A DNA stretch of 20,142 nt from a virus. Shown here piece by piece: positions 13,398 through 20,142 of the stretch. Within the stretch, counting starts at the first letter, position 1, and each line of letters opens with the position of its first letter. A program made the position numbers and the translations under genes. The notes below the pieces were generated by a model. The model did no database searches. It had not been told where the DNA came from and saw only the letters and a list, made by a program, of their open reading frames with translations. Location: IMG/VR virus record IMGVR_UViG_3300010354_014354, positions 1 to 20,142 of that record; one strand, given 5' to 3'.

Positions 13398-14456
13398 ATG
13401 CCAAAGCCATTTGACGTCAGCAAGTTCCGCAAGGAAATCACCAAGAGCATCGATGGACTCTCCATCGGTTTCAATGACCCCACGGACTGGATCAGTACCG
13501 GCAACTATGCCCTGAACTATCTTATCTCGGGTGACTTCAACAAGGGCATCCCCCTGGGCAAGGTCACAGTGTTCGCGGGCGAATCTGGTGCAGGCAAGAG
13601 CTACATCTGTTCCGGCAACATCGTTAAGCATGCACAGCAGCAAGGTATCTTTGTGGTGTTGATCGACACAGAAAACGCCTTGGACGAGACCTGGTTGCAT
13701 GCCTTGGGTGTGGACACAGATGAAAGCAAACTGTTGAAACTCAGCATGGCCATGATCGATGACGTGGCCAAGACTATATCCACTTTCATGACTGACTACA
13801 AGGCCATGGCCGCAGAGGAGCGACCCAAAGTGTTGTTTGTGATTGACTCTGTGGGCATGTTGTTGACACCCACGGACGTGAATCAGTTTGAAGCCGGTGA
13901 CATGAAAGGTGACCTCGGTCGCAAGGCCAAGAGTCTCACGGCCCTAGTGCGCAACTGCGTCAACATGTTTGGCGCTTACAACGTGGGGCTAGTGTGTACC
14001 AACCACACCAATGCCAGTCAGGACATGTTTGATCCCGACGACAAGATCTCGGGCGGACAGGGCTTTATCTACGCCAGCAGCATCGTGGTGGCCATGAAAA
14101 AGCTCAAGCTCAAGGAGGACGAGGACGGCAACAAGATCTCGGACGTCATGGGCATCCGCAGTGCCTGCAAGGTCATGAAAACACGCTATGCCAAGCCATT
14201 TGAGGGAGTGCAGGTCAAGATTCCTTACGAGACAGGCATGAATCCTTACTCGGGCCTGACAGATCTCGCTGAGAAGAAAAACATCCTGAAAAAGGACGGT
14301 AACCGTCTCATGTTCGTGACTTCGGAAGGCGAAATTGTTAAATACTTCCGTAAGGGCTGGGAGAGCAACGAAGATGGATGCCTTGACAAGCTCATGGCAG
14401 ACTTCTCTCGCATCGCTCCCGCAACAGCAGCCGACGAACCTGAGGAAACCGCATGA
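13398..14456 (+). CDS. uvsX: UvsX, RecA-like recombinase
   Basis: A 352-residue strand-exchange ATPase. Walker A is GESGAGKS (61-68), Walker B is VLFVID (145-150), and the loop regions typical of UvsX are visible: NQFEAGDMKGDLGRKAKSL, VCTNHTNASQDMFDP and KISGGQGFIYASS. The C-terminus is acidic (ADEPEETA). UvsX forms filaments on ssDNA and drives recombination-dependent replication, loaded by UvsY against gp32; all three types of protein are coded in this window. The ATG has AAGGAC about 10 bases upstream (13383-13388). No convincing promoter is seen in the 35-base gap, though a short palindrome (13359-13370) lies there. The stop overlaps the next ATG as ATGA. Confidence 0.95.
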   Translation: MPKPFDVSKFRKEITKSIDGLSIGFNDPTDWISTGNYALNYLISGDFNKGIPLGKVTVFAGESGAGKSYICSGNIVKHAQQQGIFVVLIDTENALDETWLHALGVDTDESKLLKLSMAMIDDVAKTISTFMTDYKAMAAEERPKVLFVIDSVGMLLTPTDVNQFEAGDMKGDLGRKAKSLTALVRNCVNMFGAYNVGLVCTNHTNASQDMFDPDDKISGGQGFIYASSIVVAMKKLKLKEDEDGNKISDVMGIRSACKVMKTRYAKPFEGVQVKIPYETGMNPYSGLTDLAEKKNILKKDGNRLMFVTSEGEIVKYFRKGWESNEDGCLDKLMADFSRIAPATAADEPEETA

Positions 14457-15673
14457 TACAGCAAGCCTGTACACACCAAAAAACAAGCCTAATCAGTGGA
14501 CAGGAACTTGTGCCTGTGCTGGATTTTGGCATGCATGCCTGCGCCGACACCTTTGTTGGCGTGCATCAGCTCACGCTCAGCGAGCCGACCTTTCCCTTGG
14601 TCTGTGGACTGGACACAGTGACAGGCTACCTGCAACTGCAGAACATCACCCCGGCCTCGGATCGCTACACGCTGTATGATTACAGTTACACCAGCGCCAA
14701 CAATCTACCTGCACAGCGGCACTGGGCCGAACTGGCTGATTGGATCATGCGCAACTGCAATATCGCGTCTCGTCCCGTGGTGGAAGTTGGCAGCAATGAT
14801 GGCTTCCTGTTGGAACTGCTACAGAACCGTGGAGTGCAGGTGATCGGTATTGATCCCAGCCCCGGCATGATCGAGATGGCCCGCGCTCGCAAAATTGAGT
14901 GCTTGGCCACGATGTGGGACGAAGCAGCCGCAGCCGAAGTGGTACACCGCAAGGGCAAGGTGGCGGCTGTGATCAGCAACAATGTCTTGAATCATGCCAA
15001 TGATCCTTTGGCGTTTGCACTAACAGTCAAGAGCGCCCTGTTCCGCGGTGGCTACTGGGTGTTTGAGGTTCCGTATCTGCAGGACCTGGTAGCGGGCGAC
15101 AGATTTGATCAGATCTATCATGAGCATGTGAGCTACTTCACTGTCAGCAGCATCAAGCATCTCTTGGACGCAGCGGGCTTTGGTATCGTGGCCATTGATC
15201 GTATTGATTATCATGGCGGCAGCCTGAGAGTGGCAGCACAGATTGGTAAGCCTCATGCTGCTGTGGTATCGCCCATGATCGCAGCAGAACGTCAGCGTGG
15301 CTTGTTTAGTCCCGACACGTTCCGTGACTGGCAGGCGCGCCTGGTTACTAAACGCAATACATGGTTGGAAAAGTTCTATCAGCGTGTCAACGAGCAGCCC
15401 GAAGTGCCTGTGATAGGCGTGGGTGCTGCTGCCAAGAGCAACACGGCCTTGACCTGGTATCGCCTGGACAACACCGTGATCCGCTGCATCACTGATGCCA
15501 GCCCGCTCAAGCAGGGCAAGTTCACTCCCTTGACTCGCATACCCATCCGGCATGACGAAGAATTTGCCAATCATCCCCGGGCCACGGCCCTGATACTGAG
15601 CTGGAACCTCAGTGCGCAGTTGATGAAGACCATCAGCAACATCAACTCCAACGTAGACTTTATTTCTCTTTGA
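14453..15673 (+). CDS. Sugar C-methyltransferase-like (NovU/TylC3 type)
   Basis: A 406-residue protein with the three-part plan of deoxysugar C-methyltransferases: N-terminal zinc-binding domain (about 1-65), SAM-binding domain (about 75-260) and C-terminal domain (about 265-406). Motif I is VVEVGSNDGFLLELL (109-123). Family markers are IYHEHVSYFTVSSIKHLLDAAGF and HGGSLRVAAQ, and the C-terminal domain has GVGAAAKSNTALTW. The zinc-binding quartet is degraded: C6 and H8 are present and C51 is kept, but the expected CxxC before GYLQL is D54/T57. The enzyme family methylates a carbon of a nucleotide-bound keto-sugar. It is coupled to uvsX by ATGA. It may act in the same glycan route as the neighbouring transferases. 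Confidence 0.8.
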   Translation: MIQQACTHQKTSLISGQELVPVLDFGMHACADTFVGVHQLTLSEPTFPLVCGLDTVTGYLQLQNITPASDRYTLYDYSYTSANNLPAQRHWAELADWIMRNCNIASRPVVEVGSNDGFLLELLQNRGVQVIGIDPSPGMIEMARARKIECLATMWDEAAAAEVVHRKGKVAAVISNNVLNHANDPLAFALTVKSALFRGGYWVFEVPYLQDLVAGDRFDQIYHEHVSYFTVSSIKHLLDAAGFGIVAIDRIDYHGGSLRVAAQIGKPHAAVVSPMIAAERQRGLFSPDTFRDWQARLVTKRNTWLEKFYQRVNEQPEVPVIGVGAAAKSNTALTWYRLDNTVIRCITDASPLKQGKFTPLTRIPIRHDEEFANHPRATALILSWNLSAQLMKTISNINSNVDFISL

Positions 15674-15691
15674 ACCATAGGTACAACACTA

Positions 15692-15940
15692 ATGAGCATT
15701 GATCTTGTCGCAGACACCTGGAGCGAAATCAAACGATTCATCATCGTTACTGACAGATATGAAGCCGCTGACGCCCTAGTCAACTTATTGATTGACAACA
15801 ACTTTGACGCCGACGACATCGCGTCTGCGTTTCAGGGCGATGCAGACATCAAGAAGGCGCTGGGCCAGTTTGGCAAAGACACCGATGAAGAGTACGATGA
15901 GGAAGACTACGACGGAGACGACGACTACGAGGATGAATAG
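15692..15940 (+). CDS. Small acidic protein, unknown function
   Basis: An 82-residue protein. The first 60 residues look helical (IDLVADTWSEIKRFII, DRYEAADALVNLLIDNN, FDADDIASAF), and the last 20 are nearly all Asp, Glu, Tyr and Gly. From memory, similar small proteins occur in aquatic T4-like phages, but I cannot confirm this or name a function. The acidic tail suggests interaction with a basic or nucleic-acid-binding partner. It is in the same frame as the next gene, separated only by a TAG stop. It is not an obvious match to gp33 or other T4 transcription factors. Start at ATG 15692; a ribosome-binding site is not strong. Confidence 0.7.
   Translation: MSIDLVADTWSEIKRFIIVTDRYEAADALVNLLIDNNFDADDIASAFQGDADIKKALGQFGKDTDEEYDEEDYDGDDDYEDE
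15929..15933 (+). promoter_or_regulatory. Ribosome-binding site GAGGA supporting a TTG start
   Basis: GAGGA lies at the 3' end of the acidic-protein gene, 7 bases before the TTG at 15941. It supports TTG as the start of the radical SAM gene, since no upstream ATG exists in that frame without crossing the TAG stop. Confidence 0.55.
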
Positions 15941-17206
15941 TTGTCGCAGCGCGTTTTCCCGATCAAGACACCTACAGCATGCCAGCTCAAGTGGTCCTGG
16001 AGCACTCTCTACCTAAACAACGGAGTCACTGCCAGTTGCTGGCGCACAGCGCACAGCGAACTCACGCCGGAAAATTTCAACGATTTCCATAACACTCCGG
16101 TAAAGATAGCGGATCGCGAGGCCATGCTGCGTGGTGAATGGCCGGAAAAAAACTGCGGCTATTGCCGAACCATCGAAGCCGAGGGAGGTGTCAGTGATCG
16201 CATCAGGCATCTGTCTGATCCTGCCAATCAAGTACCCCAAGAGTTGATACAGGATTCCGGGGCCACCTGGGTGGAACCCACAGTGATTGACGTAATGTTC
16301 AGCAACACCTGTAACCTGGGTTGCTTGTACTGTCAACCTAGATACAGCAGCGTGATCAACAACGAAAACGCCAAGCATGGTAGGTTCCACAAGAATGGCG
16401 TGTTGTTGCAGTCTCACAGCAACACCTATCGCGACCTTGCACCCAGTTTTTGGAGATGGTTCGAGACTGGATTCCAGAAACTGCGCAGGTTGCATGTCTT
16501 GGGCGGTGAGCCATTGATCATGAAAGAGTTCCAAGATCTCTTGGACATGATCCACAAGTATCCCAATCCCGAATGCGAAATCAACATCGTAACCAATCTC
16601 ATGATTTCAGATGCTAGATTGCAGCAATACATCCAGACCTTCCGGGATTTGATACAGCAAAAAAAGATCCTGAGGATCGACATCAGTGCCAGCATCGATT
16701 GTTGGGGTCCACAACAGGAGTTTGTGCGCTGGGGGCTGGATCTAGATCAATGGCAACGCAATTTTGAAACTCTGTTGTCACATCGTTGGATCAAACTCAA
16801 CATAAGCCAGACCATAACTCCCTTGACCATAGGCACAGCAGCTGACCTCATGGATCGCCTCAACCAATGGCGCCAGCAAAGACCCATAGGTCATTGGTTT
16901 TCAGATGCATCGCCCAATCCAGATTATCTCAAGATCAACATATTTGGTGACAGATTCCTGCCTGACTTTGAGCGTCTGATCGAGCGTATGCCCCAGGACA
17001 CAGATGAGAATCGTTTGGCCCGGGAAAACATGCGGGGACTCATGCTAAAAAGTCAATCTACCGGACCGGATCGCGAACAGATCAAGAATTTGTTAATATA
17101 CTTGGATGAAAAGGATCGACGCCGCGGCACCAACTGGGAATCTTTGTATCCCTGGATGGTGCCATATCGCGCATTGCTGAGCACAGGAGACCACGATGTG
17201 GTATAG
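15941..17206 (+). CDS. Twitch-type radical SAM enzyme
   Basis: A 421-residue protein. The radical SAM motif CNLGCLYC (C124, C128, C131, pattern CX3CX2C) is preceded by an MFSNT strand and followed by a HVLGGEPLIMKEF segment, the GGE motif that contacts SAM. Extra N-terminal cysteines (C33 in TASCWR, C72 and C75 in KNCGYC) are typical of the phage twitch-type group and might bind a further cluster. The C-terminal half has few cysteines, so a full SPASM set is absent. It probably performs a radical modification of a peptide, protein or sugar. The start is TTG with GAGGA 7 bases upstream, directly after the TAG of the acidic-protein gene. The end overlaps the UvsY-like gene by 11 bases. The substrate is unknown. 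Confidence 0.83.
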   Translation: MSQRVFPIKTPTACQLKWSWSTLYLNNGVTASCWRTAHSELTPENFNDFHNTPVKIADREAMLRGEWPEKNCGYCRTIEAEGGVSDRIRHLSDPANQVPQELIQDSGATWVEPTVIDVMFSNTCNLGCLYCQPRYSSVINNENAKHGRFHKNGVLLQSHSNTYRDLAPSFWRWFETGFQKLRRLHVLGGEPLIMKEFQDLLDMIHKYPNPECEINIVTNLMISDARLQQYIQTFRDLIQQKKILRIDISASIDCWGPQQEFVRWGLDLDQWQRNFETLLSHRWIKLNISQTITPLTIGTAADLMDRLNQWRQQRPIGHWFSDASPNPDYLKINIFGDRFLPDFERLIERMPQDTDENRLARENMRGLMLKSQSTGPDREQIKNLLIYLDEKDRRRGTNWESLYPWMVPYRALLSTGDHDVV

Positions 17207-17648
17207 TAGAGTCACCAACGATCTATCAGCCATTCCCGACTTTATCGCTCACTACGAGAATGAACTGGTTGGAGCTCGAGCAGAATGCCGCATTGGTGGT
17301 ATCATCGAGAAAAACATCAAGGAACTGCCGGGCATCACAGAATACAGATTCAATCAGTTGCAAGAGATCGAAGCAGTACTGAGCTATCTAAATATACAAC
17401 TGCGCAAGATACGCCGGAGACATTTCCAAAAGTATCTTGAAAACTATGCCCGTGCGCTGAGTGCTCGCGACGCAGAAAAGTACGTGGACGGCGAGGACGA
17501 AGTCATTGACTTTGAGACCATCATCAATGAAGTGGCATACCTGCGCAATCGTTGGCTGGGCATCATGAAGTCGTTTGAAAGCAAAAACTTCATGTTGGGG
17601 CATATCACGCGACTGCGCATAGCAGGCATGGAGGATGCGCAACTATGA
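17196..17648 (+). CDS. uvsY: UvsY-like recombination mediator
   Basis: A 150-residue, mostly helical protein of the right size and position for UvsY (T4 UvsY is 137 residues). The pattern fits: an N-terminal helical part (DLSAIPDFIAHYENELVGAR), a basic helix (IQLRKIRRRHFQKYLENYAR), a DAEKYVDGEDEVIDF linker and a final helix pair (VAYLRNRWLGIMKSFESKNF, ITRLRIAGMED). UvsY displaces gp32 from ssDNA and loads UvsX; a gp32-like protein and UvsX are coded upstream here. Identification rests on memory of the family and on context, since UvsY diverges strongly. The start overlaps the radical SAM gene by 11 bases, and the end overlaps the following methyltransferase as ATGA. Confidence 0.72.
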   Translation: MWYSRVTNDLSAIPDFIAHYENELVGARAECRIGGIIEKNIKELPGITEYRFNQLQEIEAVLSYLNIQLRKIRRRHFQKYLENYARALSARDAEKYVDGEDEVIDFETIINEVAYLRNRWLGIMKSFESKNFMLGHITRLRIAGMEDAQL

Positions 17649-18400
17649 CCTATTTTGAAAGTCCACAGCAGAGCCACCAGCACAGCCTTGAAACCCTGAA
17701 CATGCTGTATGAGTATGATGACTTCATGGACAGCATAGAGACTCTGGCCGACATGGGCTGTGGTGCCGGGCTAGATGTCACCTGGTGGGCCACACGCACC
17801 ACGCGAGAAGAGACCCCCCGGCCTTTGAATATCAGATGCTTGGGCATTGACATCAATGGACGTGATGGCATGGACGCACAACACAAAAACCTTGGCTTCC
17901 GCCGGCATGATTTTGAGCAGCCCTTGGATCTCCTGCAACCGTTTGATGTGGTGTGGTGCCATGATGCCTTTCAATATGTGCTGGATCCGTTTGCCACTCT
18001 GCGTACTTGGCGCGGACTCATGGCTCCCGAAAGCATGTTGGCCATAGTGCTGCCGCAGAGCACCAATCTTGAATTCAACCGCCAGGCCTTTGACCAACGT
18101 GACTTCTGTTATTTCAACTGGACCATGGTCAGCCTCATACATGTGCTGGCTGTGTCGGGATTTGATTGCCGCAGCGGATTTTTCCGTAAACGTCCCAATG
18201 ACCCATGGCTGCATGCCGTAGTTTATAACAGCCCACACGAAGCCATGGATCCGCGCACCACGACCTGGTTGGATCTTGCCGAACGCGAATTGTTGCCCCA
18301 GACCGTGGAAGACAGTTATCGCAGGCATGGCATGGTGCGCCAGCGCGATCTAGTGCTGCCCTGGTTGGACCGAGCCCTGTACAACTTCGCAGAGCATTAA
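17645..18400 (+). CDS. Class I SAM-dependent methyltransferase
   Basis: A 251-residue protein. Motif I is TLADMGCGAGLDVTWWATRTT (begins at residue 33), with GIDINGRDG as the strand-2 acidic segment. FDVVWCHDAFQYVLDPFATL corresponds to the motif IV region and GLMAPESMLAIVLPQ to the next strand. The C-terminus (YRRHGMVRQRDLVLPWLDRAL) is basic. The start ATG overlaps the UvsY-like stop as ATGA. No DNA methylase target motifs are present, so a small-molecule, lipid or sugar acceptor is likely. It resembles the other methyltransferase of this window (1880-2521) only in the shared fold. It ends 51 bases before the acyltransferase, which has its own late-promoter motif. Confidence 0.82.
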   Translation: MTYFESPQQSHQHSLETLNMLYEYDDFMDSIETLADMGCGAGLDVTWWATRTTREETPRPLNIRCLGIDINGRDGMDAQHKNLGFRRHDFEQPLDLLQPFDVVWCHDAFQYVLDPFATLRTWRGLMAPESMLAIVLPQSTNLEFNRQAFDQRDFCYFNWTMVSLIHVLAVSGFDCRSGFFRKRPNDPWLHAVVYNSPHEAMDPRTTTWLDLAERELLPQTVEDSYRRHGMVRQRDLVLPWLDRALYNFAEH

Positions 18401-18417
18401 AACTAGCATGAGTCTGG

Positions 18418-18433
18418 GCAGATAAATATCTGC
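18418..18433. repeat. Palindrome around the late-type promoter motif
   Basis: GCAGATAAATATCTGC has 7-base arms (GCAGATA and TATCTGC) that are exact reverse complements around AA. The palindrome contains a TAAATA core, so it may be a protein-binding site or a promoter-associated element rather than a terminator, since no T run follows. Confidence 0.5.
18421..18428 (+). promoter_or_regulatory. T4-type late promoter motif (GATAAATA)
   Basis: The TAAATA core at 18423-18428 is followed by TCTGCAC, identical over 13 bases to the motif before the symporter operon. The expected start is near 18434, with an 18-base leader carrying GGGGA (18443-18447) ahead of the ATG at 18452. Confidence 0.6.
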
Positions 18434-18442
18434 ACAGAAAAT

Positions 18443-18447
18443 GGGGA
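18443..18447 (+). promoter_or_regulatory. Ribosome-binding site GGGGA
   Basis: GGGGA lies 4 bases before the ATG at 18452, close but usable, and supports that start for the WbpD-like acyltransferase. Confidence 0.55.
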
Positions 18448-18451
18448 ACTC

Positions 18452-18871
18452 ATGCTCAAAGACGTTATCCAGGCCCAGGGCGTAAAAATCATCGAGCCCG
18501 TGAATCTCTACGGATGCAAACTCGAACAAGATTGTTTTGTTGGGCCTTTTACCGAGATCCAGAATGATGTAGTGGTGGGCGCTCGCAGCCGAGTGCAGAG
18601 CCACAGTTTCATTTGCAGCAACGTGCGCATCGGCGAAGACTGTTTCGTGGGCCACGGTGTGATGTTTACCAATGACAAGTTCCGCGACCGGCAGCTCAGC
18701 AAAGACTTTTTGCCCACGCGCATAGGTAACAAGGTCTACATCGGCAGCAACAGCACCATCTTACCTGTGACCATCTGCGATGACGTGGTGATAGGAGCAG
18801 GCAGCGTGGTCACCAAAGATATAGTCGAACCTGGCACCTATGCCGGCAACCCTGCTGTCAGGATCAAGTAA
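18452..18871 (+). CDS. WbpD/WlbB-like nucleotide-sugar N-acetyltransferase
   Basis: A 139-residue protein made almost wholly of hexapeptide repeats (LbH fold), shorter than family members of about 190. Markers are FVGPFTEIQNDVVVG (29-43), QSHSFICSNVRIGEDCFVGHGVMFTND (in two pieces, 49-60 and 61-75) and the terminal YAGNPAVRIK. The GHGVMFTND segment is typical of WbpD and FdtC/QdtC enzymes, which acetylate an amino group of a nucleotide sugar. Its partner in the WbpD pathway is the Gfo/Idh oxidase WbpB, and a candidate for that lies two genes on. The start is at ATG 18452 with a GGGGA site and late-promoter motif upstream. The stop overlaps the next start as TAATG. The exact sugar is unknown. 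Confidence 0.8.
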   Translation: MLKDVIQAQGVKIIEPVNLYGCKLEQDCFVGPFTEIQNDVVVGARSRVQSHSFICSNVRIGEDCFVGHGVMFTNDKFRDRQLSKDFLPTRIGNKVYIGSNSTILPVTICDDVVIGAGSVVTKDIVEPGTYAGNPAVRIK

Positions 18872-19554
18872 TGGGCATCGATAACTTTTACCTGAGGGAA
18901 TTGCACAAGGTTATACAGACCTATCCAAGATCAACACCTTGGAGAGCGGTGTGTCTTGGTTATCCAGATCTCTTAGTGAATCGCGAAACTATCACCGATA
19001 TCATGGGTACAGACTTCTCACTACCCCTGGATCCTCATGCTGACAAAATAAAGTCATGGCACAACTATCCCGGCGATGTCTACGACGGTGTAGCCATGCT
19101 GCAACGTCTTGGTTGCACGGTCACGGTGCTGGACAAGATACAGCACCGCGGTATCGAAGTTGTCATGGATCTAAACGACGTATTGCCTCCCAATCTAAAA
19201 GACACGGCTGATCTAATCATAGACACTGGAACATTAGAGCATTGTTTTAACGTTGGAACCGCTTTTCGCAACATGTGTGAAATGGTATCCTTATACGGCG
19301 TTGTGGTTACAGCAGCACCTGCCAACAAACTAGGACACGGATACTATAATTTCTGTGACAACGTCTATCACGATGGTTTCACAGCCAATGGATTTGAAGT
19401 CATCAGTGTCAAACTGTTAGGTGCAGACAATCAGGAAATACATCCTATACCACCCAAAAAACGTGGTGCTCCTCCCAAGAGTATATGGGTCTGCGTGGCA
19501 CGCAAAATACAGTCGCGACCGTGGACCTGGCCAGTGCAAAGCAAGTATCTATGA
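18871..19554 (+). CDS. Methyltransferase-like protein, divergent
   Basis: A 227-residue protein. The N-terminal motif I is atypical: AVCLGYPDLL replaces the usual GxGxG loop. Strand 2 could be TVTVLDKIQH, followed by VVMDLNDVLPP. DLIIDTGTLEHCFNVGTAFRNM and LYGVVVTAAPANKLGHGYYNF match the mid-domain pattern of phage SAM methyltransferase-like proteins. The rest (IHPIPPKKRGAPPKSIWV) is basic. The start at ATG 18871 overlaps the previous stop as TAATG, and the end overlaps the next gene as ATGA. By eye, codon use and AT content look somewhat higher than in its neighbours. Whether it still binds SAM is open. It probably works with the acyltransferase and oxidoreductase on a sugar. Confidence 0.68.
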   Translation: MGIDNFYLRELHKVIQTYPRSTPWRAVCLGYPDLLVNRETITDIMGTDFSLPLDPHADKIKSWHNYPGDVYDGVAMLQRLGCTVTVLDKIQHRGIEVVMDLNDVLPPNLKDTADLIIDTGTLEHCFNVGTAFRNMCEMVSLYGVVVTAAPANKLGHGYYNFCDNVYHDGFTANGFEVISVKLLGADNQEIHPIPPKKRGAPPKSIWVCVARKIQSRPWTWPVQSKYL

Positions 19555-20142
19555 TAGCCTTGATTGGTTTTGGATATTGGGGACGCAATCTTGCCAGGAA
19601 CTTTGGCCAGCGCATGGTGGCTGTGTGTGATAGTGATCCTGCTAGATTGGCACAGGCCAAGAGTTTGTATCCTTGGGTGCGCTGCTACACTGATCTAGAC
19701 AGCACCTTTGATGACCCCGATGTCAAGGCTGTGCTGGTGGCCACCAAGGCTCGCCTGCACCATGACATTGGTGTACGCGCTATAGAAGCCGGACACGATG
19801 TTTGGTTGGAAAAGCCCGCCTGCCAAACCCTAGATGAGGTGTACTCGGTCATGGATGCCAGCGAGCGCAATCATAGGATAGTGTTCGTTGATCATACTTT
19901 CTGTTACAATCCTGCTGTGCAAAGTCTGCGTCGTGTGGATATTGGTAGGCCCATCTACTATGACAGCACTCGTATCAGTCTGGGCTTGTTCCAGGACGAT
20001 GTTGATGCACTGTTGGACCTGGCCATACATGATCTCAGTATCATTGACTATCTCTATCCCGACCTTGAACTAGAACATCGTGACATCATACGCAACTGCC
20101 ATGTCAATGACAAGGCCAACCAGGTCATCGTTAATCTCAAGT
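19551..20142 (+). CDS. Gfo/Idh/MocA-family oxidoreductase, N-terminal part (cut by window end)
   Basis: The frame is open to the last base, giving 197 residues of an enzyme that is usually 310-360. GFGYWG (6-11) is the NAD(P)-binding loop, VCDSDP (25-30) the next strand end and AVLVATKARLHHDIGVRAIEAG (begins at residue 60) the usual middle region. WLEKPACQTLDE carries the family EKP motif (87-89), whose Lys is near the active site. LAIHDLSIIDYL (158-169) matches the HD motif of the C-terminal domain. These enzymes oxidise or reduce sugars; WbpB/WlbA relatives oxidise UDP-N-acetylglucosaminuronate at C3, the step before amination and then acetylation by WbpD. The ATG overlaps the previous stop as ATGA. 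The substrate is inferred from context only. Confidence 0.85.
   Translation, partial: MIALIGFGYWGRNLARNFGQRMVAVCDSDPARLAQAKSLYPWVRCYTDLDSTFDDPDVKAVLVATKARLHHDIGVRAIEAGHDVWLEKPACQTLDEVYSVMDASERNHRIVFVDHTFCYNPAVQSLRRVDIGRPIYYDSTRISLGLFQDDVDALLDLAIHDLSIIDYLYPDLELEHRDIIRNCHVNDKANQVIVNLK

Noticed and set aside
17388-17393. TAAATA within the UvsY-like gene as a promoter
   Set aside because: It is internal to a coding region with no suitably placed gene start downstream, so it is more likely chance.
1-20142. tRNA genes, CRISPR arrays, insertion sequences, integrase or attachment sites
   Set aside because: Intergenic gaps are all short (longest about 90 bases) and none holds a cloverleaf, spaced repeats, transposase or recombinase.

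Overview
The window is a stretch of a T4-type tailed phage (myovirus) genome, most like the marine and freshwater T4-like phages known largely from metagenomes. The evidence is a large terminase subunit (gp17), a gp32-like ssDNA-binding protein, UvsX and a UvsY-like protein. There are also a virion protein C-terminus of a type seen in aquatic T4-like phages, and T4-style late promoter motifs (TAAATA core) at several gene junctions. Every supported gene is on the + strand and genes are tightly packed, with many ATGA or TAATG overlaps. Base composition looks close to balanced, so very AT-rich hosts such as Pelagibacter or Prochlorococcus seem unlikely. The host cannot be named from the sequence.

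Layout. 1-1186: end of a virion protein gene (cut by the window start) and a jelly-roll-type virion or fibre protein. 1203-2521: a secreted thermonuclease, a small unknown and a methyltransferase. 2523-5489: terminase gp17 and a 459-residue conserved-type unknown. 5565-8845: a three-gene overlapping cassette of a metabolite:H+ symporter (MFS/MHS), an AMP-forming acid ligase and a PglD/NeuD-type acyltransferase. 8937-9935: gp32. 9943-13362: a four-gene overlapping set of acyltransferase, 2OG-Fe(II) oxygenase-like protein and two related GT10-like glycosyltransferases. 13398-15673: uvsX and a sugar C-methyltransferase. 15692-17648: an acidic small protein, a twitch-type radical SAM protein and a UvsY-like protein. 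17645-20142: a methyltransferase, a WbpD-like acyltransferase, a methyltransferase-like protein and a Gfo/Idh/MocA oxidoreductase cut by the window end.

How it fits together. The conserved packaging and recombination genes act as a scaffold, with small-molecule and glycan-modification genes filling the gaps. Two carbohydrate themes stand out. One is a WbpB/WbpD-like oxidase and N-acetyltransferase pair at the right end. The other is a transferase/oxygenase operon between gp32 and uvsX. The most unusual element is the symporter-ligase-acyltransferase cassette. It suggests a phage-encoded route that imports a carboxylic acid, activates it and transfers it to an amino-sugar or similar acceptor.

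No tRNA, CRISPR array, insertion sequence or integrase was seen. No intergenic stretch exceeds about 100 bases.
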